Shown: positions 1 through 5,133 of the stretch, one piece after another
Numbering within the stretch: the first letter of the stretch is position 1
Layout: each line of letters starts with the position of its first letter
NCBI GenBank assembly: GCA_002696885.1
Contig: NZSO01000056.1
Location: forward strand, 8,835 to 14,287
Direction of reading: 5' to 3'
DNA from: Verrucomicrobiales bacterium
Lineage (GTDB): Bacteria > Verrucomicrobiota > Verrucomicrobiia > Verrucomicrobiales > DEV007
Length of the DNA stretch: 5,453 bases
Made by a program: the position numbers and the translations under genes
The notes under the pieces: model-generated
Database searches by the model: none
Told to the model about the DNA's origin: nothing
Seen by the model: only the letters and a program-made list of their open reading frames with translations

Positions 1-96
1 GTTAGATCTACCCTTCCAAAATGCCCTCGTTGTTGGAGGCTTATGCCTAGTGATCATCCAGATGATTTATGTCAAAGATGTGAAGAGGCTATTTAA
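1..96 (+). CDS. ileS: Isoleucyl-tRNA synthetase, C-terminal end (partial)
   Basis: Reading frame 1 is open from the window edge to a TAA at 94-96, giving 31 residues. They contain KCPRCWR, a 12-residue gap and then LCQRCEEAI. Four cysteines at partial residues 8, 11, 24 and 27 form a CxxC...CxxC zinc knuckle. In bacterial IleS this knuckle sits at the extreme C-terminus, with a K-C-x-R-C-W signature followed by a C-x-R-C pair, and is needed for aminoacylation of tRNA-Ile with isoleucine. The cysteine spacing, the tryptophan after the second cysteine and the stop soon after the last pair all fit. The gap between the cysteine pairs is somewhat short compared with the E. coli protein. The stop touches the stop of the convergent aldo/keto reductase with no intervening base. 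Only the tail is visible, so another protein ending in a zinc ribbon is possible, but IleS is the best fit. Confidence 0.75.
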   Translation, partial: VRSTLPKCPRCWRLMPSDHPDDLCQRCEEAI

Positions 97-1122
97 CTAT
101 TCACCAGCCCACAATGACTCAGGCAAAGATATTTTAGCCAGAGATCTATTGATTATATCTTCCTCCTCAACGCTAAATTTCAGATTTTTAACACAATTAG
201 AATTTTCTACAATCTGTTCAGGAGAACTTGCTCCTATTAAAGCCGATGTAACCCTCTCATCTCTTAAAACCCATGATAGTGCCATTTGTGCAAGTGTCTG
301 ATCTCTATCTAAAGCAATCGTGTTTAGCTCATTTATACAGTTGATAACAGACTCAGACAAATCTCCCTCACGGATTAAACCTGTAGTTTTTGCTGCTCTA
401 GATGATGATGGGGTGCCTCGAAGATATTTATCTGTAAGCAATCCCTGATACAGAGGGCAAAAAGCAATTATTCCTATACCCAGTTTATCAGTGGTATCGA
501 TTAAGCTTTTTTCTATCCATCTATTAAATAATGAGTAATTCGGCTGATGAATAACAATTGGAGACCAACCATTCTCGTTACAGATTTCGTTAGCGAGCCT
601 TGTTTGTTCTGTATTGTAACTACTTATACCTGCATACAAGGCTTTACCCTGAACTACTGCAGAGTTAAGAGCTCCCAATGTTTCCTCCATGGGCGTATCA
701 GGATCAAAACGATGGCTATAAAATAAATCAACGCAATCCATATCTAGTCTTTTTAAAGATTGCTCTAGACTGTTCATAAGGTATTTCCTTGAGCCCCATT
801 CCCCATAGGGACCTGGCCACATATCATAACCAGCTTTTGTAGAAACTAGAATTTCATGCCTTGGGAGATCTCTTAGTATTTTCCCGGCATTGATTTCAGC
901 ACTACCATACGGTGGACCATAATTATTGGCCAAATCAAAGTGAGTGATTCCTCTGTCGAATGCTGTGTAAACAATTTCTTTTTGAATTTGAGTGACTTCT
1001 GAACCACCAAAATTATGCCAAAATCCCAGTGTAATTGCTGGAAGCTTTATCCCCCATTTTCCACATTTTCGATATGGCATACGCCCATCATATCGTTGTT
1101 CATCAGGAATGTAATTAGCCAT
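97..1122 (-). CDS. yghZ: Aldo/keto reductase, YghZ/Gpr (L-glyceraldehyde 3-phosphate reductase) type
   Basis: This 341-residue cytoplasmic (beta/alpha)8-barrel oxidoreductase closely matches my recollection of E. coli YghZ/Gpr (about 346 residues), an NADPH-dependent reductase of L-glyceraldehyde 3-phosphate that also acts on methylglyoxal. Shared signatures include LGFWHNFGG (32-40), THFDLANNYGPP (60-71), STKAGYDMWPGPYG (94-107), YSHR (135-138), a KALYAGISSY stretch and a C-terminal SALIGASSPEQ cofactor-binding segment. The AKR catalytic tetrad is complete: D63, Y68, K96 and H137. The ATG at 1122-1120 is preceded by AAAGGA (1125-1130 on the opposite strand), a purine-rich ribosome site only 2 nt from the start. 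The gene is full length. It is transcribed away from the sialidase-like gene and its stop abuts the ileS stop. The family call is firm. The physiological substrate is inferred, and detoxification of reactive aldehydes or a step in sugar catabolism are both possible. Confidence 0.93.
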   Translation of the reverse strand: MANYIPDEQRYDGRMPYRKCGKWGIKLPAITLGFWHNFGGSEVTQIQKEIVYTAFDRGITHFDLANNYGPPYGSAEINAGKILRDLPRHEILVSTKAGYDMWPGPYGEWGSRKYLMNSLEQSLKRLDMDCVDLFYSHRFDPDTPMEETLGALNSAVVQGKALYAGISSYNTEQTRLANEICNENGWSPIVIHQPNYSLFNRWIEKSLIDTTDKLGIGIIAFCPLYQGLLTDKYLRGTPSSSRAAKTTGLIREGDLSESVINCINELNTIALDRDQTLAQMALSWVLRDERVTSALIGASSPEQIVENSNCVKNLKFSVEEEDIINRSLAKISLPESLWAGE

Positions 1123-1249
1123 GTTCCTTTATTCCATACATATATAATAAAATCGAGCTATTTTGACAGATTGTAGTTTTGTTATCCAAAATTAATGACT
1201 TTCATGATCAAACTCGAATATAGTTTATAAATACATTTATATTTTTTTA
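1123..1249. promoter_or_regulatory. Divergent intergenic region between aldo/keto reductase and sialidase-like gene
   Basis: This 127-bp, very AT-rich gap separates two divergently transcribed genes and must hold both promoters. For the plus strand there is a perfect TTGACA (1163-1168) followed 18 bp later by CAAAAT (1187-1192, four of six matches to TATAAT). A second, weaker option is ATGACT (1195-1200), an 18-bp spacer and TATAGT (1219-1224). Around 1141-1149 the sequence is a run of TATA-like hexamers, including TATTAT read on the minus strand (1144-1149), which could be the -10 of the reductase, though I see no good -35 partner. A short inverted repeat, AAACT (1210-1214) and AGTTT (1222-1226) with a 7-bp spacer, lies over the second plus-strand option and could be an operator. 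These are consensus matches by eye in AT-rich DNA. Confidence 0.4.
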
Positions 1250-2278
1250 GTGAAATTACTGCTACCAAAAAAAATCAATTTTCAGTTAATTTTGATTATC
1301 TTTTCATTATTTATCTGTGACGAATTAAGTGGTGATAATATCAAATTAATTGAAACCAGAAAAATTTGGGATAAAGCAAATCATAATGCTTTCACCGACC
1401 TAGAATACTTCAGAGGTCATTGGTACTGTGCATTCAGAGAAGGCAATAGCCACGCAGGCTCTGGTGATTACGGAAAAGTCAGGGTGATCAAATCTGCTGA
1501 TGGCACAGACTGGAAATCAGTGGCTCTTTTTTCAAAAGATAAAGTTGATCTTAGAGATGCGAAACTTTCAATCACTCCTAAAAATAGATTACTACTAAAT
1601 TCTTGTGAATACCGAGTTGATAATGATTCAAATCTTGTAAGAAACAACACGTCTGTAACCTTTTTATCTTCGGATGGCATCGAGTGGTCAAATTCAAATC
1701 AAATAGCCGATCCAAAATTTTGGGTTTGGCAAACCACATGGAATAAAGGAACTGGCTACGCATTGGGTTATCGCTGGGGGGAAAAAGATATGACCCGACT
1801 GTATAAAACCACCAACGGAATTAATTATATTGAACATCTTGATCACCTTCGCCCGCCAGGTGACAAGAGCAATGAACATGCATTATTTTTTGGGAACGAT
1901 GACACCGCCCATATGCTTCTAAGAAGAGATAATCCTTCCTCACCAACAAGAAGCCAAGCATTATTAGGAACAGCCCTTCCTCCATATCAAGATTGGGAAT
2001 GGAGGAGATTAAACGTAAGAATTGGTGGTCCCTCTATAATCCAAATAGCACCAAACAAGGTAATCGCATGCATAAGAAGATATGGTAATAAAAATTGGAC
2101 CGAACTTGGTTGGATCGATATCCAGAAAGCCTCCTATGAACCTGCAATAAGGCTTCCGAGTGGAGGTGATACAAGCTATGCAGGACTAGTATGGCGAGAT
2201 ATGAAATTATGGATTAGTTATTATAGTAGCCACGAGGGCAAGACCTCGATATATCTCTCAAAGGCAATAATTGAATAA
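1250..2278 (+). CDS. Secreted sialidase-fold (BNR/Asp-box) protein
   Basis: This 342-residue protein starts with GTG at 1250. An in-frame TGA at 1205-1207 blocks extension, and no ATG, GTG or TTG lies between. MKLLLPKK followed by a hydrophobic stretch (about residues 11-23) is an export signal. C23 has Ile at -1, so a lipobox is not supported. The mature part looks like a six-bladed beta-propeller of the sialidase superfamily. It has Asp-box-like repeats SADGTDW (82-88) and SSDGIEW (140-146), a degenerate TTNGINY (187-193), and a conserved-looking C-terminus GGDTSYAGLVW (305-315) with SYYSSHEGKTSIYL (323-336). The motifs YCAFREG (59-65) and LRDAKLS (101-107) resemble exo-alpha-sialidase-like proteins that I associate with Planctomycetota and Verrucomicrobiota. 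The classical FRIP arginine motif is absent, so true sialidase activity should not be assumed. It probably acts outside the cytoplasm on a glycan and heads a run with two sugar-type dehydrogenases. Confidence 0.8.
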   Translation: MKLLLPKKINFQLILIIFSLFICDELSGDNIKLIETRKIWDKANHNAFTDLEYFRGHWYCAFREGNSHAGSGDYGKVRVIKSADGTDWKSVALFSKDKVDLRDAKLSITPKNRLLLNSCEYRVDNDSNLVRNNTSVTFLSSDGIEWSNSNQIADPKFWVWQTTWNKGTGYALGYRWGEKDMTRLYKTTNGINYIEHLDHLRPPGDKSNEHALFFGNDDTAHMLLRRDNPSSPTRSQALLGTALPPYQDWEWRRLNVRIGGPSIIQIAPNKVIACIRRYGNKNWTELGWIDIQKASYEPAIRLPSGGDTSYAGLVWRDMKLWISYYSSHEGKTSIYLSKAIIE

Positions 2279-2280
2279 TC

Positions 2281-2320
2281 ACCAAATAAAAGCCTTGGTC
2301 AATTACCACTGATTACCAGT
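2281..2320. repeat. Short inverted and direct repeats ahead of the MDR gene
   Basis: The 51-bp gap between the sialidase-like gene and the dehydrogenase holds two small repeat structures. ACCAA (2281-2285) and TTGGT (2295-2299) form a 5-bp inverted repeat with a 9-nt loop and no T-tract, too weak for a convincing terminator. AATTACCACT (2301-2310) and GATTACCAGT (2311-2320) are tandem 10-bp units matching at 8 of 10 positions, with ATTACCA identical in both. A one-helical-turn period just upstream of the ATG at 2330 could suit a regulator, but the units are short enough to be chance. Confidence 0.3.
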
Positions 2321-2329
2321 TTTGAATAA

Positions 2330-3367
2330 ATGAAAGCCCTAACTCTAGAATCCTATAACAACTTTTCTTATAATGATGTTCCTGACCCTGTTTGTGGAGA
2401 TGATGACGTTCTTATAAGAGTTAATTCTTGCGGAATTTGTGGAAGCGACATTCATGGTATGGATGGCAGCAGCGGTAGAAGAATACCGCCCATCATCATG
2501 GGCCATGAAGCTGCTGGGACAATTGAATCTGTTGGTAAAAATGTCCATAGCTGGAAATCAGGTGATAGGGTTACTTTTGATTCTACAATCTACTGTGGCA
2601 AATGCGACTATTGTAATAGTGGTCATGTTAACCTATGTGAGAACCGTAGAGTAATTGGTGTTTCGCCAGGCTCATACAAACAAAATGGAGCCTTCGCGGA
2701 ACTTGTTGTAATTCCTGCTAGAATACTTTACAAACTACCAGATAGTTTATCTTTTGAAGAGGCCGCATTTGTGGAACCAGTTTCCATCGCATTACATGGC
2801 GTTAAGCGCATCCCTGATGTTAAATCAAAAACTGCAGTCGTTATCGGTGCCGGCATGATAGGACTATTAGTAATACAGGCATTGAAATTCAGTGGAGTTT
2901 CTAGAGTTATTGCCGTTGACCTAGATGAAGCAAAATTAGATAAAGCCAAAGAACTTGGTGCTGACGAAGTTTTGCTTAGCAATGAAGAAACAGTAACAAA
3001 AATCCATCAACTTACCAATGGGGGTGCTGATGTCACTGTTGAAGTGGTCGGCATGTCCGCAACCCTAAACCTTGCTATTCAGAGCACATCAAAAGGTGGA
3101 TCTATCAGCCTAATAGGAAATATTGAGCCTAAAACTGAATTTCCTCTTCAAGCAGTTGTCACACAGGAACTTACACTTTATGGATCATGCAGTTCAAATG
3201 GTGAATATGAAGAGGCTTTAAATTTGATCGCCAACGGAAAAATAAGAGTAAGAGAATTAATAACCTGCATCGCTCCACTTTCATCAGGAGCTGATATGTT
3301 TTCTAAGTTATATAATTCAGAGGAAGAAATGTTTAAAGTTATCTTGAGACCTGATAATGAACTATAG
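2330..3367 (+). CDS. Zinc-dependent medium-chain alcohol/polyol dehydrogenase (MDR, Tdh/SorDH-like)
   Basis: This complete 345-residue cytoplasmic MDR enzyme is of usual family length and oxidises a secondary alcohol with NAD(P)+. The N-terminal catalytic domain has CGICGSD (34-40, catalytic zinc ligand C37), GHEAAGTIESVG (58-69, H59 and E60) and VEP (148-150, E149 at the usual third-ligand position). The structural zinc site is intact: C89, C92, C95 and C103. The Rossmann domain carries GAGMIG (173-178), and D197 at the end of the second strand suggests NAD rather than NADP. The pattern resembles threonine 3-dehydrogenase, sorbitol/L-iditol dehydrogenase and galactitol-phosphate dehydrogenases, and I cannot choose among their substrates. 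The ATG at 2330 has no clear Shine-Dalgarno sequence. It lies 51 bp after the sialidase-like gene and 32 bp before an SDR gene, so co-transcription is likely. The MDR-SDR pairing recalls idnD-idnO of L-idonate catabolism. Confidence 0.92.
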   Translation: MKALTLESYNNFSYNDVPDPVCGDDDVLIRVNSCGICGSDIHGMDGSSGRRIPPIIMGHEAAGTIESVGKNVHSWKSGDRVTFDSTIYCGKCDYCNSGHVNLCENRRVIGVSPGSYKQNGAFAELVVIPARILYKLPDSLSFEEAAFVEPVSIALHGVKRIPDVKSKTAVVIGAGMIGLLVIQALKFSGVSRVIAVDLDEAKLDKAKELGADEVLLSNEETVTKIHQLTNGGADVTVEVVGMSATLNLAIQSTSKGGSISLIGNIEPKTEFPLQAVVTQELTLYGSCSSNGEYEEALNLIANGKIRVRELITCIAPLSSGADMFSKLYNSEEEMFKVILRPDNEL

Positions 3368-3399
3368 CCAGTAATTCAACTATAATATAAATTAGCAAA

Positions 3400-4176
3400 A
3401 TGTTTAATCTAGAAGGAAAAAATGCATTCGTAAGTGGTGCTAGTAGAGGACTCGGCCGTCAATTTGCAAACGCTCTGGCAAAAGCAGGTGCCAATATCGT
3501 AATTACCAGCAGAACATTAGAGTCACTCGAAACGACAAAGCAAGAAATCGAAGCTCTTGGACGAAAGTGCATTGAAATTGAGATGGAGGTTCTTAAAGAA
3601 GATAGCATTGTAAATGCTGTAAAAAGAGCAGAGGCAGAACTTGGGCCTATTAGCATTTTAGTTAATAACGCTGGTTGCAATATAAGAAAGCCTGCCCTTG
3701 AAGTAACTTGGAAGGATTGGGAAACTGTTGTAGATACAAATCTTAAAGGTGCATTTTTTCTTGCTAAAGAAATTGCCAAGGGAATGACAGAGCGCGGATA
3801 CGGTAGAATTGTTAATATCGGATCAGTCACTTCGGTTGCCGGATATGCTGGTTTAGGACCCTACGGGGCAAGTCGTGGTGGAATTAAGCAATTAACAATG
3901 AGTCTAGCACATGATTGGGGGGACAAAGGAGTAACAGTTAATTGCTTAGCCCCAGGATGGTTTAAAACTGAACAAAACGCTAAATTATTCGAAAATTCTG
4001 ATTGGGTTTCCTACATCGAAGAAAGGATCCCACTAGGAAGAGTAGGCAGACCAGATGACCTTGATGGCACTTGTATTTTTCTATCTTCAGATGCAAGTGC
4101 TTACGTAACAGGACAAACTCTATTAGTAGATGGAGGAATTTCTGTTGGCGCAGTCAAAGCCATGCCAAATAATTAA
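3400..4176 (+). CDS. Short-chain dehydrogenase/reductase (gluconate 5-dehydrogenase-like), YxxxR variant
   Basis: This complete 258-residue classical SDR is a cytoplasmic NAD(P)-dependent oxidoreductase resembling gluconate 5-dehydrogenase and 3-oxoacyl-ACP reductase homologues. It has the cofactor loop SGASRGLG (12-19), NNAG (89-92), the tetrad Asn in DTNLKGAF (N114), S142 in NIGSVTS, and Y155 in PYGASRGG. The final tetrad position, normally Lys in YxxxK, is Arg159 (codon CGT at 3874-3876), which is unusual. I recall the same ASRGG form in related environmental homologues, so it may define a subfamily rather than a dead enzyme. T36-S37-R38 after the second strand favours NADP(H). The C-terminus TGQTLLVDGGISVGA is typical. 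The gene starts 32 bp after the MDR gene with no visible Shine-Dalgarno sequence. A TATAAT at 3381-3386 in the gap lacks a good -35. A keto-sugar acid or similar substrate is an inference. Confidence 0.9.
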   Translation: MFNLEGKNAFVSGASRGLGRQFANALAKAGANIVITSRTLESLETTKQEIEALGRKCIEIEMEVLKEDSIVNAVKRAEAELGPISILVNNAGCNIRKPALEVTWKDWETVVDTNLKGAFFLAKEIAKGMTERGYGRIVNIGSVTSVAGYAGLGPYGASRGGIKQLTMSLAHDWGDKGVTVNCLAPGWFKTEQNAKLFENSDWVSYIEERIPLGRVGRPDDLDGTCIFLSSDASAYVTGQTLLVDGGISVGAVKAMPNN

Positions 4177-4193
4177 ATTATTTCAATGGTTTT
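4156..4193. terminator. Hairpin across convergent stop codons, possible bidirectional terminator
   Basis: An outer stem pairs 4156-4163 (AAAGCCAT) with 4186-4193 (ATGGTTTT), with one G-U wobble in plus-strand RNA. A 3x2 internal loop follows. The inner arms 4167-4174 (AAATAATT) and 4176-4183 (AATTATTT) are perfectly complementary around a single central A, so about seven pairs form once a minimal loop is allowed. The structure covers both stop codons (TAA at 4174-4176 and TTA at 4178-4180). No T-tract follows the stem, because the TTTT at 4190-4193 is part of it, so it is not a textbook intrinsic terminator. In minus-strand RNA the wobble becomes an A-C mismatch. Confidence 0.4.
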
Positions 4194-5083
4194 CCCGAAG
4201 CCAACCTCTTTAAATCCTCAAGATTAGGTTTCATATGGTGAACATTTGAAAAAGATGAAAAGCAATTTTCGGTCATCAAAGAAATCTTAGCCGTTCCTCT
4301 TTCAATTCCTAGGTCAGATTTTATTAACATCTTATCGTTAACAAACATCAAAAAATATGTACCAACCCATGCTAATTGGACATCAGCAAACTTCCCTTCC
4401 CTGACCCCACTTTTGACATACCCCAAATCAATTTCCGGATTTATATTTGTATATCCATAGGCATTTCCCTCTAAACTTAAATACCCGAAAACCAGGCTTT
4501 CTCTTGAATTGATAAAGCCAACACCTACGTGCTTTCGCTCACTTTCATTTTCTTTATTTTCGTTATCATCAATTTTTACTTTAAGTTTAACAACTAAATT
4601 ACCTTCAGGTGCATCGTGAAGAACAACAGAATCCTCAAAAATTGACTTCATTAAGAAAACACCGCCCTTGAAATCCCAACCCCCATCTGGATCTTCTGTA
4701 AATATCCATGACTTAGGAAGCTCTTCGTCAGAAAACAAATCAACCCAGCTTTTCTCTTCATTATCTGTGGAATCACTTATCGAGTCAGAATCACCTGACA
4801 ACTCTTTCCCCTCTGACAGTGCCGACGCTAACTCAAGAACAGTTCGAGCCATTTCATTGTTTCCTCTTTTTGTGAGTTCATTGGATTGTTTTTCAAGAGC
4901 TTTTATTGTATCAAGCCTCTTTTTTTCAATGAGTTGCGTTGCTTTATCACGTATATCTTTTTTATATTCATTATAGTCCTTAAGCAACTTCTGAGTAGAA
5001 AATGGCAAGGGTTCCTGAGCTCTAGTGAAGCTGATAGATGAAATAATTGACAATAAAACTACTACTTTGATGCAAATGGACAT
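4178..5083 (-). CDS. Secreted protein: helical N-terminus plus LamG/DUF1080-like domain
   Basis: This 301-residue protein begins at the ATG at 5083-5081. Residues 1-22 are a clear type I signal peptide: hydrophobic core VVVLLSIISSIS, with likely cleavage after TRA before Q23. Residues about 30-92 are charged and helix-prone (LLKDYNEYKKDIRDKATQL, then LEKQSNELTKRGNNEMARTV), a probable coiled coil of a kind I associate with secreted PVC-superphylum proteins. An acidic, Ser/Asp-rich linker (about 96-111) leads to a beta-rich domain from about 112 to 290. That domain opens with WVDLFSDEELPKSWIF and GGWDFKGGVFLM, resembling the start of 3-keto-disaccharide hydrolase/DUF1080 or other concanavalin-like (LamG) domains. 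This suggests carbohydrate binding or hydrolysis outside the cytoplasm, but I see no identifiable catalytic residues. It converges on the SDR gene with 1 nt between stops and is divergent from the ABC-F gene. Function is unknown, and the domain assignment is tentative. Confidence 0.75.
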   Translation of the reverse strand: MSICIKVVVLLSIISSISFTRAQEPLPFSTQKLLKDYNEYKKDIRDKATQLIEKKRLDTIKALEKQSNELTKRGNNEMARTVLELASALSEGKELSGDSDSISDSTDNEEKSWVDLFSDEELPKSWIFTEDPDGGWDFKGGVFLMKSIFEDSVVLHDAPEGNLVVKLKVKIDDNENKENESERKHVGVGFINSRESLVFGYLSLEGNAYGYTNINPEIDLGYVKSGVREGKFADVQLAWVGTYFLMFVNDKMLIKSDLGIERGTAKISLMTENCFSSFSNVHHMKPNLEDLKRLASGKPLK

Positions 5084-5096
5084 ATTTAATTAAAAT
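5067..5096 (+). promoter_or_regulatory. Candidate promoter for the ABC-F gene
   Basis: TTGATG (5067-5072, four of six to TTGACA) is followed after 18 bp by TAAAAT (5091-5096, five of six to TATAAT). Transcription would start near 5103, giving a leader of about 30 nt that includes AAGGA at 5112-5116, which lies 17 nt from the ATG and is too far for a standard ribosome site. The -35 lies inside the start of the divergent secreted-protein gene. Consensus match by eye only. Confidence 0.3.
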
Positions 5097-5103
5097 CTTA
5101 GCA

Positions 5104-5133
5104 ATTCTAATAAGGATAGAGATTAGTGATCAA
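5104..5133 (-). promoter_or_regulatory. Candidate promoter for the secreted LamG-like protein gene
   Basis: Read on the minus strand, TTGATC (5133-5128, four of six) is followed after 18 bp by TAGAAT (5109-5104, five of six to TATAAT). Transcription would start near 5097, leaving a leader of about 14 nt before the ATG at 5083 with no Shine-Dalgarno sequence. The -35 hexamer abuts the start codon of the divergent ABC-F gene, so the two promoters are packed into about 70 bp. Confidence 0.35.

Noticed and set aside
87..109. GGCT (87-90) and AGCC (106-109) inverted repeat at the ileS/aldo-keto reductase junction
   Set aside because: There are only four pairs with a 15-nt loop and no T-tract, too weak to call a terminator.
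50..301. 83-codon open frame on the plus strand overlapping the ileS tail and the 3' end of the aldo/keto reductase
   Set aside because: It conflicts with two better-supported frames and contains no recognisable motif.
1260..1320. Lipoprotein signal on the sialidase-like protein (C23)
   Set aside because: The residue before the cysteine is Ile, not Gly, Ala or Ser, so the lipobox consensus is not met.
3381..3386. Perfect TATAAT in the MDR-SDR gap as an internal promoter
   Set aside because: The best -35 candidates at 17-18 bp match only three of six positions, and the gap is AT-rich, so the hexamer is likely chance.
3459..3830. 123-codon open frame on the minus strand inside the SDR gene
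   Set aside because: It lies entirely antisense to a well-supported SDR with clear motifs, and its translation shows no recognisable domain.
4668..4976. 102-codon Ser-rich open frame on the plus strand inside the secreted-protein gene
   Set aside because: Its Ser-rich composition is the complement of the acidic, Lys-rich coding strand; the minus-strand gene has a signal peptide and coherent domains.
5047..5052. Perfect TTGACA on the plus strand inside the secreted-protein gene
   Set aside because: No acceptable -10 hexamer lies 16-18 bp downstream, so it is not supported as a promoter for the ABC-F gene.
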